Below are positions 44,553-59,000 of a stretch of 64,000 nt of DNA, piece after piece (within the stretch, counting starts at the first letter, position 1; the number at the start of each line of letters is the position of its first letter). Source of the DNA: Rapana venosa (Eukaryota > Mollusca > Gastropoda > Neogastropoda > Muricidae); contig CM054144.1 in NCBI GenBank assembly GCA_028751875.1, positions 19,245,814-19,309,813 on the forward strand, written 5' to 3'. The notes below the pieces were generated by a model. That model was not told the DNA's origin, made no database searches, and worked only from the letters and a program-made list of their open reading frames with translations. The translations under genes and the position numbers were made by a program.

Positions 44553-44909
44553 ATATCACAAAAGATTCAATCGAAATTCTTTTTGGGACTATAAACAAGC
44601 AAGAATTATATGGACAAATTTAGAAAAAAGTAATCACTGACATGTGATACGATCGAATGTGAAAATTTACGTAGATTGTTACTTTTTGGAGTGGATGAGT
44701 TGCATGAAAACTGCTGCTATTTTGGATTTTCCTTATGATCCTTGCCAACTTGTTATATTTACAGATGCAGAATGAAATTCATTTACCAGTCTGGAAAGTT
44801 TTTCTTTAAAACAGCTGAATACAGGTACCCAATCGAAATATATAACGCAACAATTGCAACCCCACTGAGTCAGTTCACTAATGAATGGAGGTCCTATCGA
44901 ACTTGTTGA
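44553..44909 (+). mobile_element. LINE ORF2 C-terminal fragment, duplicate, cut by the junction
   Basis: Only the last part of the 27331-28523 fragment is present: it starts inside the zinc-knuckle segment (ITKDSIE), keeps the same nonsense TGA (at about 44736), and ends at the same EWRSYRTC stop (44907-44909). Shared lesions show that the element was already dead before the sequence was duplicated. Confidence 0.88.
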
Positions 44910-45497
44910 TGAACAGATTAGATTTATATACTGAGACAGGTGTTCTGAACCATATGGTTTTGCTGAATAGCAACCATGTGATAACAGAACCAGATGGAAT
45001 TGTGCTTGCATGTATTTACTCTCAAGGCCATGCTGGTCATACATTGGGTATTACATGAACCCTGGCCAAGTGCTCATTCCTCATGGAATGAAAGAGTGCA
45101 AATTGTAAAGGTTTACAGAATTGACAGAGGCGTACAAATATTATTTTTCTCACGGATGGATGAAAAAACGTGTGTGTGTGTTGTGTGTGAGTGTGATGTG
45201 TGTGTGTGTGTGTGTGGGTGTGTGTGTGTGTGTGGGTGTGTGTGTGTGTGGGTGTTGTTGTACGTGCGTGCGTGGTGCGTGCGTGCATGTGTGTGTGTGC
45301 TTTGGTGAATAAGTTACTTGAAAAGCAGTTGCGTTAATCATTGTTATGAAAAAGAATTGTATTTGGTATGTTTTAGTTTATTTGTTTATTAATTCTTTCT
45401 TTTAGAAACATTTTGTTTGTAATTATTTGGTAAATGCAAACGGTAAATTAAAAAAAGTTAATGAAAAAACAACTTATCAGCTGAAGAATGTTGTAGC

Positions 45498-45905
45498 TTG
45501 TCCACTAGTTACACAGTTTAAATTTTTTAGCTTAAGGTGTTGTTTATGGGTCAATAACTGCATGAGGCTAGATGTTTTATATTGTCAATAACTATGCCAG
45601 CTTCGGGACGTTTCGTAGATGTTTTGTCTGTGAAACGCTACACAGTTTACGCTTTTAGCTCAAGGATATTTCAATTTGTCACTCGTTATACATATTTAGC
45701 ATTTTTAACTCGTGTATTCAGTTATGTCATTACTTTACACAGTGTCGATGTTTTAGCTTTCAGATGTTTTTAATTGGCATAACTTACATAGGCTTATATC
45801 TGTTAGTCTATTATTTTTATAATTCTGTCAAAGTTACACAGTTATTATCTTTAAGCTTTTTAATGTTTTAATTGTCAATAGTTACACGTTTAGATTTAAA
45901 AAAAA
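45498..45905. repeat. Degenerate ~46-50-bp minisatellite, duplicate
   Basis: Counterpart of 29112-29510. Identical up to about 45758, then several one-base insertions and deletions. Confidence 0.72.
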
Positions 45906-48355
45906 AATACCTTTGTATTAAAATCTTAGTCCATTTCGAGTATTAAAACCGATTGAAAACATAATCCGTTGGCAGCCTTCAGTCTCGGAAGACTATTGTG
46001 ATGAGCTTTTGGTGTTAATTCAGGAAACGGCTGTCGGTTGTGGAAAAAAATGAAGAACGGAACAAAAAGTAACCCATTTCTCAGAAGCAATAATGGAAAC
46101 TTCCTGACAACTCCAAGATTCAATGTAAAACATTGTCAAAAAATTTGTTTATTCAGAGAAACTGTCTAGAACTTATCGATATCTCATGCAATCATGCAGG
46201 CTTTACTATACACAGAGGTGGTTTAAAAATCAAAAGTACAGCGCAAATTTTTTTTTCCTCACACGAGTTTTGTCAACCTCTTGCATACAACAATTTAAAA
46301 ACATATGCTTGCTTTGTTCAGAGCAGGAAAAAAAAGCGAAAAAATCCAATCAGTTTTCCTTTAAGTCTGGAATACGCTGTCGATGAGGAGAGTACTGAAC
46401 AGTCATCATGCACAAATTCCTCATCCTGTGTGTACTTTCAATTCATAAATAATTTCCTGCTGGGGATGCTTATGTCACAGTGTGTAAAATATTTGGGTGA
46501 TCCCCCGGGTGTTAAGCAGGGGGAACAAACAAAACCTAGACCATTCATGCATCAAGGAGTCTATTCAGAGAGGGGATCGGAAATCTGGTTGCGTACCCAC
46601 CTGGTATAGAACATTTTTATGTTACGCAAGTTTGACTGGTGAGATACATTCATGAAATAATTTTGGGTTTCAAGTCGTTTACCAAAAGCAAATAATAAAC
46701 TAAGTTATAAAGTAAGAGAAGCTCTGTAGGCTTAACCTGATGACTTACACCAGCAGGTGTCCTGTTAATGCTTGTTTGAGACAATAAATTTCTCCTGCCT
46801 TACACACTGCCCTGCCACTACACCCGGCCCTTGGCCCAGCTTGCCAGACAGGCCCAGGGAAAGTGAACAAGTGTTTACCCTCTGCATTTACTAAAGCATT
46901 TCCTTTTTTTTCATAATTATCCCGTAAAAATGACAAACCTTCTGTTATGGGACACGTTAGCTGTTCTCAACCAAGCACTTTAAAGACCGTACTTGGGGTT
47001 GTTGTCTAGCAGAAAATAAAGCATATGCGAGAGGAAAAAAAAAAAAATAAGAAAAAAAGAAACAAAAACGAATAAACTAAAAGAAAAAAAAAATAAGAAA
47101 AAAAAAAAAACAAATGAAAAATAAAAAAAAGAAAGAAAACAAAAAAAAAAAGAAAAAGAATAATAATAAAAAAACGAAAAGAAAGAAGGAAATAAAAAAA
47201 AAAGAAGAGGAACCTAACCTTACTAGAAGATGTAGAGAAGGCACAGCAGCTTGTGTTCGGGGGTTCTTTAAGTGTAGAAAAGGACATCTGGTCGACCACG
47301 CGGCCAGACGCAGACATAACACTTTTAGCCAATCAGCTGCCGCTTACGTAGCATTGCGCTTGGGTGTGTATGTGTGTGTGTGTGTGTGTGGGGGGGGGGG
47401 GGGGAATGGGGGTACACTGGGTGTGTTTTTTCGACAGCATTAATAACAAGTTCAACCTTCCTGAATGGGGTTCTTTTTTACGTCATGTGTGATATCCATA
47501 TTGTTTATTTAACGATGAAAATATTAATACTTTTTTCTCCATTGAATTCTGTTGGGCGAGTGGCGCCGGTGGAAGGATTGAGCGGGTTGGGGGGGGGGGG
47601 GGGTGGATGGGGTGAGGGGGAGGAGGGAAATGTTGCACAGGTCAGGTATTTGTGTTGACGGGAGGGGAAGTATAATACGATAAACAAGCACTATTCTGAC
47701 ATTTTTTTTTTTTAGGATATGTACTTACGTATCAATGTTCGATTACGATCTCTCCTCTCTCTCTTCTCTCTCTCTTCTCTCTGGGGCACCGGGCACACAA
47801 GTTCGTTTTCTTTGCTTTTCTTTTATCGATCTTTTCTCCGCCCCCCCCCCCCCCTCCCCTCCCTCCCCCACCCCCTCTCTCTCTCCTCTATCTCTTGCTC
47901 CTGGGACAAAGCACAGACAAGCTTTTTATGTTGTTCTTTTAAAGACATTTGTAGGTTTAAATGCATTTCACATTCTTGGAATAAAACCACATGAGTGCGT
48001 TTCGCTCCGTACACGTTGGCGGCGCGCGAACACACACGTACCACACGGAAGGTGACCTGCAATGACGTGTGTCCATGTTGGTATGCCGGGTACTTGCACT
48101 TCTGTCACGTGCTGCCAGGGTGTCCACGTGGCTTTTTGAGGTCGTGTATAGGGGTCCGACTTCTTCCTCTGTATGCAAAGGGCCTAGCAAGCAACACTGT
48201 AAAGGAAGGGGAGAGCGAGAAAGGAGAGAGCGGCAGATGCGCGAGAGAGAGAGGAGAGAGAGTGAGAGAGATAGAGATGGAGCAGTGGAGAGATGACAAG
48301 TGACAAATTCTGTTTTTCGATTATAATGAATAAGAGAGAGTGGAGTGAAAAAAGC

Positions 48356-48386
<31 letters not shown>

Positions 48387-51383
48387 AGGGAGAGAGAGAG
48401 GATGGAGAGAGACGAGGAGAGGACTCTGTGAGGAGAGAGATGAGCGGGCTCTGACCTTCGGTGTAAGAGAGAGAGAGAGAGGGACAGAGAAAGATCTGAG
48501 AGGAGAGAGAACTCTGACTCGGACCAAACAAAAAAGAAAAGTCTTGGGGGGACAAACAACCCCCCTTGGTTTTTCTCTTGACAGATCTGGCGAGGCCCGC
48601 TGGTAGTAATCCTGTTATCTATAGATGAACTTTGGTCTCTGCAGGTTCTTTATGGCTGTCGGCTTGTTCCTGTAGTACTGTCTTGCGATGTTATGTCCAT
48701 AGTAGTGTGCTTGTATTTGTTTTTCTTTGCGGAGGTCGGGGGGTGGGGGGCGGGTTTGTGTGTGGGGGTGGGGGGTTCTTTCTAGGCTAGAGCCCAAGAT
48801 CACTATGGTACCATTTTGTTTATGCAAAGATTTTGCACACCATGACGGTAGTGCATTTCGACTTCGGGATGTATAGTAGTAGCATTTGTGTGTTTCTGAA
48901 ACTCCCCGATGCTGAGATTTTTTAGCTGCATTGATTTTCTGCATGTCTTCTATACACGAGAAGTAAGGCGCTGGCAGGTCCTTGCACTTGTGGTTGACTG
49001 GGATTCATAATATTCTCTGTTAATTATCCAGCACGGTCGAGATTTGAACCTACGACTTATGGACCCATGGGAAAGAAGTCGTATTGTGTTATCGATATAT
49101 GTGTGTGCATGTGTGTGTGTGTGTGTGAGTGTGCGCGCTTGCTTATCTTTTGAAAAACTTTTATAGCGAGGGGATAATGCATGTAGGCGCACATGCACAC
49201 ATACACACAGCGAGCACAACGCAACCCACCCACCACAACACACACCAACACGTTTAGCTTAAGATAATCCTATAGTTTGCTTGATTTGATTTGTTTTACT
49301 TTTAGTGCGTTTCATTCAGTTGGAACTTTTTCCTGAGAAGTGCTTTGTTCTTTGCTTGTTTTTCTGTTCTTTCTTATTTGTTTTTGTTGCTACTATATCT
49401 TCTGTGACGATTCCGTCTAGCTGTTTCTGTGCTCAGTCAATCCTCCTCCTTTTGATTCATCATGCCGTATATTTCTGGGTCAGAAGTCTATAGGGGACTT
49501 AGTGAATGTCAGGCTGCGTGAGTCCATAAGCAGGGGGGCCTGCACTGCGGCTGAGGTCCATTTGGTGATATTTTCAGTTAAGCTGCTTTGCATAGCACAC
49601 GCACAGACACCACCCCTAAACTAAACCCCGTGATGACGACAGTAATGGCGCTAGTCGCGGAGCCGCTGAGTAAGTCGCATCGGGGTGAAGCACGGACGTC
49701 CCTGTACGACCCTTCTCCAAGAAACCCCAACACCGAGGCTTTGACACAAATCAGCACAGGCACGGCTTGTATGGCAAACCGACCTTAGGTTCTCATAAGA
49801 CCAGAGCAGTCGCAGTACCGCATCAGGCGAGTTTATTCCTTGCAGTGATGCTCAAAGAGGTGAGGATGATGTAGTGATGCTGCTTGCCTATGCACAGTCC
49901 ATGTACTTTGAAAATTGCTTGATCAAAGCTTTAGTCTTACGCTTTCTTCTGAAATAGCCTGACGTTCAACAGGGCCCTGATGGATACAGACACCTGCAGT
50001 GTTGGTCACGTAATTGAGCACTATGCAAATTGTACCATTATGTGATGTGGTGAATCTCGACTGTGTGGTCTTATTTCCCATTGACTATAGTAACTTTCTG
50101 GTTGGAACGTCTTAGTAGAAACAAAATCTTTATGCCATTATGGGATTCAAACCGCGTCTTTCCAGTCCGTGGGTCAAGGTGTGCCCACTGCGAAAGGCAC
50201 CTAAGCTTTGCTTTGTTTTGATCTCTTCTATTTTTTGTCTTTTCGCTTTGTTATTCCCTTTCTTTTCCTTTCCCTCTTGCTTTGCCTTGGCTTTCGTTTT
50301 GAGAAGGTTTTTTTAAAATGTATTTTATTTCTTTGTTTACTCGTTTCTTGGTTGGGGTGATGATTGGGTTCTTGTATGGTGGTGTTCGACTTTTTGATAT
50401 TTAAATGTGCTTGTCATCTCTACCACAATCAACTAAATAAGACACTGAATCCTTGTGGGTTTTCATTAGTGCTTTGTGTTTGAGAGACAATGCTTAGAAT
50501 TGGCCTTGAGACATAAAACATACATATACAGTATAATATTGCTAATAAAGAGGTTTTATTCTTCAAAATAAAGTATATGAGTTTTTTTCTCAATATAGCT
50601 CTAGCTTGACAGATTGAATTTACTGTTTTTGTATTGTGGTTGTTGTTATTTTATGGTCTATTATGTGTTTGTTATTTTGTTGTCTTGTAATGTCTTGAAC
50701 TTTTTGCTTACTTGTTTGTCTGATTCTATGCTTTATTAGTTTTTGTTGTTGTGGTGGTTTTTTTGCTGGAATATACAGAGATTACAAGCTTACATATAGG
50801 TGTGATTTATGTATCTTAATAAAATAATGTTTCCCACCCTCCCTCTTCTCTCGTTTATCTTGTGTCGCTTGCCAGCTCCAGTTTCATAACCTCTGGGGGC
50901 CAATACTTTATCACCCTGGTTCTGCGCCTGAATCTAGCTTTACCAAATTGGCATCATTTGAACGAAGTTGCCGTGGAAATAATTAATGTCCTCCTCTACC
51001 GTTGGTTTGGGGTTTGTTTGTTTGTTTTTTCAAGGAAAACTTAACTTTTGTTTTGATTTCGATTTATGTTTAAATAATGTTATGTCCCTGTCTCTGTTTT
51101 GTCTTGTTTGTCTGTCTGTCTCTTTCTCTCTCGTGTCTCTCTGTTTCCCTATAAGTATTATCTATTTTGGTGTGTGTTTTGATATAAGTATACGTCAGTC
51201 TAATCACTTTAAATATTTAGAGTCTGCGTTAGCGTCCTATCTACACTCCACATTCCATTAAATGATGATGATGATGATGATGATGACTGTGATGATGATG
51301 TAGATGGTAGTAGAACGGGGTGGTAGTAAGTGGGGGTGATGGATTATGCTGCTGCTACTATAATGTTGATGCAGGGGTACTAT

Positions 51384-51421
<38 letters not shown>

Positions 51422-54400
51422 GATATGAGAATAATTCGAGATGGGTGATGAATAAGACGAGAAAGAGAAGAAACGAAGAGGAAGAGGATGAGAAGAAAAA
51501 GGAGAAGGAGAAAGAGACTGGTATTTAAATACATTTCGTAATGTAAAGATAATACCATGAACAACGTAAATATGAGAAACAAGTTTGTGGCAGAACTTTT
51601 TGGGGGGCAATGCCCTCTTTTGTGGGCCAGAAATGTTACGTGTACTTGTCTACCATTTATAATCCTGACTTTCCAATCTGTGCGATCTCTCGCCATTCTC
51701 TCTTCTACAGTGTCCCTTATCTATCCCTTTCCTCCATCACAATCAACTGGTCATTTATATCTACGGTGATAGCCTTTTTTCACCAAAATATATCATCCAC
51801 GTTAGTTGATTACATTGGACATGTAGGCAAGAGATCCATTGTATGTAATGTGTTTGGTAAAACCTAAAGCACTATTCCTTGTAAATTGCTCGAATATGTA
51901 ATAGTGGTTATCCTTTCCGGCTTTTCCCAAAATCCTTCCCCCCCCCCTCTCTTAGACAATGAGCAGTGGTCTGGATGCTAGTTTGTTATAAGAATACACG
52001 GGGTTTTCTTGTTAAACTGACATTTAGCGTACGTTAAAAAAGAACCCACCCAGGTAGGGAATTTTCCGACACGGTTGTGTACAAAATCAACCCACTCTTA
52101 TGGAGGGGTATTGCACCTGTAGATAGGTAAAGATATATCTATATATTATATATATAGATATATATATATATTATTATATATATTATACTAGAGAGAGAGC
52201 GAGAGAGAGGAGAGAGAGAGGATGAGAGAGATGAGAGAGAGAGTGGGTGGTTGGAGGAGAGAGAGAGCGAGAGATTGGCTGCGTTGTCTTAGGCAGGCGA
52301 CGTGTTGTTATTTTTCGGAAACAGATGCTGACTATCACGGATGCATGGGAAATTGCTTTGATTCGAGTGGTTAGACACATGCACGTGGCTCAAGAAACGG
52401 ACAGCTGCACGCTCACACACAACACACCCAACTCTATTGAACTAGCCACAGGCTGTAAGACTATAGGAAGAGAAATTACACATGCAGATTACCAGAACAC
52501 TCTTCGATTTAGTTTTCAGTTTTTTCCTGTATCTTTAATATGTAAATTACGTAAAAACGGGGGGGGGGGGTATCTTGTGGTGGCAGCACTGACTTAAGGA
52601 ATAAACAATTTCAGAATAAAAACAACTTTGATGAACATTGTTATCTTCGATTGTTTACATACGACATTCATTCGGTTTGGGAGTTTAATGGTAGGAAAAG
52701 AATTACCAGACCATTCATGCTTATTTATTAAAAAGATTAACTCTTGAGTTATTTATTTATTTTCCTGTATAAAAATCCATTGCAATTCATACAATACAAT
52801 GCATACAATACATCACTGTCACTGGCTAAATGTCCCTCCACAGAACATAATTCAAGTAATAATACCAGGGAGTTATGATTATCACGGATTAGCCAAGTGA
52901 TACAGCCTCATTTTATGCCCCCTTCCTCCTCCCAACGGCAATCCTGTTACGGGCATTGGACTGAAATGGGCGCTAGCACACGAGCTGTGGCCACTCCAGT
53001 GATGCCATAGTCATGGAAAGACATTCAGGGGACTCGCAAATGTTGCAATGATGATTGAGAGGTGGAGGAAGCGGAATGACGAAACCCGATGAAATGTTGA
53101 CTTTTTCTTGGTTCAGACACCGTTCCTTATGGATATTTACAAAATGCGAACATCTTTTCCCCATACATATATCTTTTATTCGTGATGACTCACTCTACAA
53201 AGAAAAACGTCAGACATATCAATTCCTTTGGATGCTGTCAATAGTATTTTATAAGCAAAATGTATTGTTTTATAGTGTTAAGTGCTTGAAAGGATCTCTT
53301 GGAAAAAACATTAGACTGATTCGTATGTGCATGAGTAGATTCGTTTTCTCTTTTAGTTTCTATGAAAAATATAGCATATGCACTGGGAAAAACTAAGTCT
53401 GTTTTTCACTTTTGTTTCTTTGTAAATAAACATTTGCATCTGGAAAAAAAATATGTCCACCGCTTAAGTGTGTAGGAGATGCGATCATGGCTGTTGTTTT
53501 TGTCATTCAAACTGTAACACTTGGCCACACCATTTATGCCACCTCTCTCCCCCCATCCTACCGCCCCAGAAACTAATGTTAAATGGGTGCTTGAAAGAAA
53601 CAACTGGATGCTCATACTGTTTACTGCTTAGAGACATGCGCAAGATCACGAAGGCATATGTCAACATCACACTATTGCAGTACATCATGGGAAATGGAGA
53701 AGAATAAAAGACAAAACCTATTGAAAAATGCCACGTTTTCCTGATTACATTGGAGGCGACGTTTTGACCATCATTGCTTTTCAGAGGGCATCTGGATTCA
53801 ATGTAATGTTTTTACCACGATATTCACAGTCTCTTGTTATCTTAAAGTGGGCTTACTTTCTTGCTTGTAGCAACGCGTATTTGCCGTATCAAGTAATGAT
53901 CTCTAGTACTTGTTCCTTTCCAGTTGCGTAGTTTCCGTCATCACCACATTTTTTTTTTAATGTTTAGTGACTGAAACACTTATCACAAAAGACAGTATGG
54001 TATAACGTCCGGCTGATTTCCAGCGTTTTGACGACTTTGTTTTCTCGTTAAACTCTCACATTAAGTATAGCATTTTATTCCATTGAGGGACACTTAGTCC
54101 ACAGGCCCTGTTAAGAAGTGCTATGGCAGACCCTACGTCCTCTTCTCCTGTTTGAAAGCACCAATCTATCAATGGACGCTTGATGGAATTGACGTTCGAG
54201 CACACGTGCGTTGGCCACTTCAAGACACGCGCACAGCTCAAGGCAAGGAATTTGCAGGACAATATTGCAATAAATTGGAGAAGTGGGCAGAGGGAGAGAC
54301 CGAAATCATCCGAATGGTTGACCTTTCTCCTGGACCTTGGGTCATATTTTCCAATCCGGAAATCTTTTTTGAGCGAAATTGGACTGATACCGCTTAGTTT

Positions 54401-55356
54401 TCTTATTTCTGCCCACGCTCTCTCTCTGTGTCACTGTCTATGTCTCACGTTTTTCTTGTCTGTCTATATGTCTGTCTACCTGTCGGTCTCTGTCTCTGTC
54501 TGTCTGTCTGTCTTGTGGGTGTGTGTAGTCGTAGTGTATGTGTGTGTGTTTGCGTGTGTATAGTGTGTGCGTGCGATGCATACGTACGTGCAATCGCGCG
54601 GCCCGATGCGCGCCGCGCGGTGCGCGCTCGCGCGCGTCGTGTGTTGTGTGTGTGTGTGTGGTTCTTTGTGAGTGAAGAGAGGGTAACCATCGTGCAACAG
54701 GCAATGAACCACTGCACATGCAGCACTTGAGTGCTAAAACTCACGTCCTTTCTGTTAAGTATCAAAGTTTCTTTGAATGAAAGGTACTCTAATTACATTC
54801 TTCAGAACAATCAATGAGAGTAGTCTGAGACCTACAATTGTCTGGGTACAACTTGTACTTGTCACAGCCCGCTCAATGTCTGGAAAACAGATTTAGTGCA
54901 GTCCTAGACTTTTCACTTTTAGGTACCAGGAGAGGTCAATAGGGGGGGAAGTTGATGGGGGGAGGGGTGGGGCTTCCCCCTCCCCCTCCAACTCTCCCCC
55001 ACCCCCCCCCCCCCCCCCCCCACCCTCCACGTCCCCCCCCTCGCCCCTCCCCTTCCACCCATCGCCCCCCAAATCGTCATCCCCCCCCCAACCACCCCTC
55101 CCCAAAGGTGCAGACGCAACGTGTTGAACAAGTTTTTTTTTTCCGGTTTTCCCTGAGAAAAAAACCCATGAACTCTGGAGCAGTTTGCATTGTATCTGTG
55201 CAAGATACTGACAAGCAAGTGTTCACACAGACACAGAAACAGACACACACACCCACATACTCACACACACTATCAACACACACACAAAAACACACATACA
55301 TACACACATACGCGTGCGCGCACAGACACACACACACACACACTCACAGATCGAAA

Positions 55357-55480
55357 GAGAAGGCTATTGTGTGCCGGTGGCAACAGATGACAACATTTAC
55401 AAAAACCGCATAAACACGGGGACTGGATGTAAAAAGCACATGCGTGCTTATTCCATTATCCTCTATATAAAAGATTACAT
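55357..55480 (+). mobile_element. SINE family A, 3' half, duplicate copy
   Basis: Counterpart of 38971-39096. It reads GTGTGCCGG where copy 1 has GTGAGCCGG, and ACGGGGACTGGATG where copy 1 lacks GGGA, so copy 2 is closer to the family consensus here. Confidence 0.85.
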
Positions 55481-56182
55481 ATATAAATACATCAATTAAA
55501 CACATACACGCACGCGCACACCCACATATCCATGAGTGTACGTACGTGCAAATGTGCGTGCATCCCTGTGTTTTTTAGATGAGATGATGGGAATGATACC
55601 AAGGCTCCATAATCAGCATAGAAATAGCGGCACCAAGAGTTATCTGTTTGGGTATCTCCAGGAATCAAAGATCTTCAGAAATGTAAAACATAAACGTCCT
55701 TAGGCCAACAATTGCTAGGCTGTAGTTCCAAATTTAGGCCCTGTTTCTACATTAGCTTTTATTGTTTATGAATTTCTGTCCATTCATTCAGTTCAGATTC
55801 AGGAACAGACTTCTGTTTGAGAATTAATGTGAAGATGACGCACAGCGGAGCAAAAACAGGCATTGCTTATAAATAATGACTCTCTCAAACACGGATGGCA
55901 AAACATCTACAGTCACTGTCAAAACGCAATTTCAAAAGTTATACCATTAAGTTGTGTTTAACTTGTTTATTCATGTGTTTTGCTTGCTTCTTACATTGGT
56001 GTGCCTTTTACAGCAGCAAATAATGCAAAGTATGCATGGTAGGAAACTAGAGAGAACCCTCGATGTAGTGTTATTTTTGTTGTACAAACTATTTTCAGGA
56101 TGTGTGTGTTGACAATGAAAATACGCACTAAAGCCACTTGTGGCTTCAGTTCAAAAAAAGTTCTAAGCATCTGTGATACATA

Positions 56183-56526
56183 ATAGGGATGGCTTGGTGG
56201 TTAAAGTCATGCAATATTGCGCTTGTGGTTGCTCACCTTATTTTTTTTTTTCCGTGTTGAATCCAGTTCAAGAGGATTTTCTCTGTAGTTACATCAGTGC
56301 CGACTCCATTTCCCCTCCCAGTCCATGCTGAGATATGATCCGAGGTACGGTTGTAACGCACGTAGAAGCTCTTGCGCAAACATTAAAACCGTCCGCTATT
56401 CAAAGAGTGGGCAATTGTGTGCCAGTGGGAAGGATGACAAACTTTTCAACCGCATACATACGGGGCACTGAGTTGTAAAAATGCACATGGGCGTTATATT
56501 CCATTATCCTCGACCGAAAAGAAAAG
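56183..56526 (+). mobile_element. SINE family A, full-length, duplicate copy
   Basis: Counterpart of 39793-40136, base-identical as far as I can read, with the same degenerate head. Confidence 0.85.
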
Positions 56527-58069
56527 AGCTATCAGGGTTAGTATCTATGCTCTTTGCTGGTTGTATTCAGGGCTGTTGTATTATCCAACATTTGTTGTTG
56601 ACACTAGAAGTTAAATTGCTTTTATCCTACTCCTTTCGTGGTATTGTTAATAACCAATGAAACAACATTTCTGGTGTCACTAGTGTCAGAAACAGTATCC
56701 CAACATGGTTTCTGTTTGCATTCAATAAGGTCATTTTAGATTAATACTTACTAAATATCTTCACAGAATCTTACTCCACTCCAAAACAGCTGTATACTGT
56801 AAATACAATTGTTAAAGCTGATGAAACATATCACATAACCAAGATTTTATTTTTAAAAAGTGTTGTGTTCCGATGCTTATGATTAACTAGAAGGCAGTAG
56901 AATGGAGACAAGCTAAAGCAAGCTCGAATTCAAACAGAGACCAGGTCAGTCCTGTGTACATTGACTCTTCAGAATGATTTAGTGTGTCTTCCGCTTGGAC
57001 GTGCACATATTGACACTTTTCCTGCTTCGCTCAAATGGCCGGTCCTTTCCTTTTTGCACAGTCGGACAGTCTGCCGAAGATATGAAAGAAAAAAATCAAT
57101 GAGTGACAGAAAATCTCAACACTTGTGTCTCCAACTGTGTACATGGCAACCAATCAATGCCAAGACATACGCTTTTAAGAACACCTACATATCAATTTCA
57201 AAATAACACAGGGGGAAAAAGGCATGGTGTACAAGGTATATGCCTTCTGAAGATCTTTTCCAGATAACTATGGAGTTAATGTTTAACTTTGTCCATTCTG
57301 ACAGTAAATTGCTGAGGAAAAACAAAAAAAAACCGAACATTAATGGCCCCAAACTTAAGCAATACTAAGAGCCAACTACAATATAAAGAAACATATTCCT
57401 TTAAGGATGGCTTTATTGATTAATTACAGAGAACCGAAAATGTCAGTCAGATCAGACAGTAAACATGCAATGTGAATGGCATGCAAGTATTGCATGCAAG
57501 CAGTCAGTTTAGAATAATGTATTATTTTCAAAATCCAGAAAAAAATAACTGCAATACAAGCTATAGAGGATTTCCCCTTCCTTCCATTACAGTGATACCT
57601 ACCCCTCCTTTTCCCCAACCATCATATGCCAGCATCCTGATCCTGGGGGATTTGAAGCCTCATGAGTGATCACATCAGAGAAATTGGATCAACACAGAGT
57701 TGAGTAGGCAGAGCAAATGATAAATTTATAATCGTGTGCACCACTGCAGAGTACAACTTTATTAAGATTACTGCATATCGTGATGAAACTCACTCAAGAA
57801 TTAACGAAAAAATTAATGATTTAAGCCATGTCCGCCGCAGAATGTGTTATATGAAATTAATTACTAATTGACATTTCGGTATTGGTTCTAGGTAGTTTTT
57901 CTTCCCCCAAAATGAAATGAAGAAATCAGCTATGCATGATTTCAAAGGATGTTTGCCATTAGCACTTACACACAAAATGCATATGTGTATAGACACATGC
58001 ATAAATGTATGTGTTTGCATGCACATGAGCACACAAGCATGCGCACATACTCGATCACGCAACATGCAT

Positions 58070-58136
58070 GCAAACACACACACATCACTCTCTCTCTCTC
58101 TCTCTCTCTCTCCTTCTCTCTCCCCTCTCTCTCTCC
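58070..58136. repeat. CA then (CT)n microsatellite
   Basis: ACACACACAC then CTCTCT run. It marks the place where copy 2 lacks the 1.04 kb found in copy 1. Confidence 0.85.
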
Positions 58137-58500
58137 CGTTGTCCCAGAACACTTAAGTATGCAGGGGAAACAACCAGCTGCCCAGGATCATTACCATTAC
58201 CAAGATGACCTCTTGGAATCATACTAATTTGAAATCCTCAAACAGCCTATTCGTCAATGGTCACTTTGACAAAACCATCATGGACTGCACATGCTGTTGG
58301 CCACATAAAGTGTGCGATAAATTCCATGGAAGAAACACACACGCATGACAACATGCAAGGTTGTCAGGGAAGGAAGAAGTAAAAGTCACTGAAGTTGTTG
58401 CTCTTTTAAGTCAACTCAAGTGCAAAACATTTTAAGCATCCCAAGAGGGACAATTACAATACTGACAGGGACACTGATATGTGTCATAATCTGGAAAGCA

Positions 58501-59000
58501 NNNNNNNNNNNNNNNNNNNNNNNNNNNNNNNNNNNNNNNNNNNNNNNNNNNNNNNNNNNNNNNNNNNNNNNNNNNNNNNNNNNNNNNNNNNNNNNNNNNN
58601 NNNNNNNNNNNNNNNNNNNNNNNNNNNNNNNNNNNNNNNNNNNNNNNNNNNNNNNNNNNNNNNNNNNNNNNNNNNNNNNNNNNNNNNNNNNNNNNNNNNN
58701 NNNNNNNNNNNNNNNNNNNNNNNNNNNNNNNNNNNNNNNNNNNNNNNNNNNNNNNNNNNNNNNNNNNNNNNNNNNNNNNNNNNNNNNNNNNNNNNNNNNN
58801 NNNNNNNNNNNNNNNNNNNNNNNNNNNNNNNNNNNNNNNNNNNNNNNNNNNNNNNNNNNNNNNNNNNNNNNNNNNNNNNNNNNNNNNNNNNNNNNNNNNN
58901 NNNNNNNNNNNNNNNNNNNNNNNNNNNNNNNNNNNNNNNNNNNNNNNNNNNNNNNNNNNNNNNNNNNNNNNNNNNNNNNNNNNNNNNNNNNNNNNNNNNN
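58501..59000. other. Assembly gap, exactly 500 N
   Basis: A placeholder gap at the right end of duplicate copy 2 and directly left of a SINE. True size unknown. Confidence 0.99.

Larger units (their letters stand above)
44553..58500 (+). repeat. Direct large duplication, copy 2 (about 13.9 kb to the gap)
   Basis: Same order as 28166-43140: LINE tail, minisatellite, A-rich tract, GA tract, tRNA-like remnants, GAT arrays, degenerate long repeat, Z-prone tract, C-tract, two SINEs. Patches with dense small indels against copy 1 lie at about 45.76-46.24, 50.27-50.47, 51.0-51.7, 52.45-52.6, 52.85-52.93, 53.15-53.26, 53.4-53.7, 53.87-54.12, 55.94-56.16 and 56.95-58.1 kb. Elsewhere it reads identically. 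It runs into the gap at 58501, so its right end is unknown. Confidence 0.95.
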
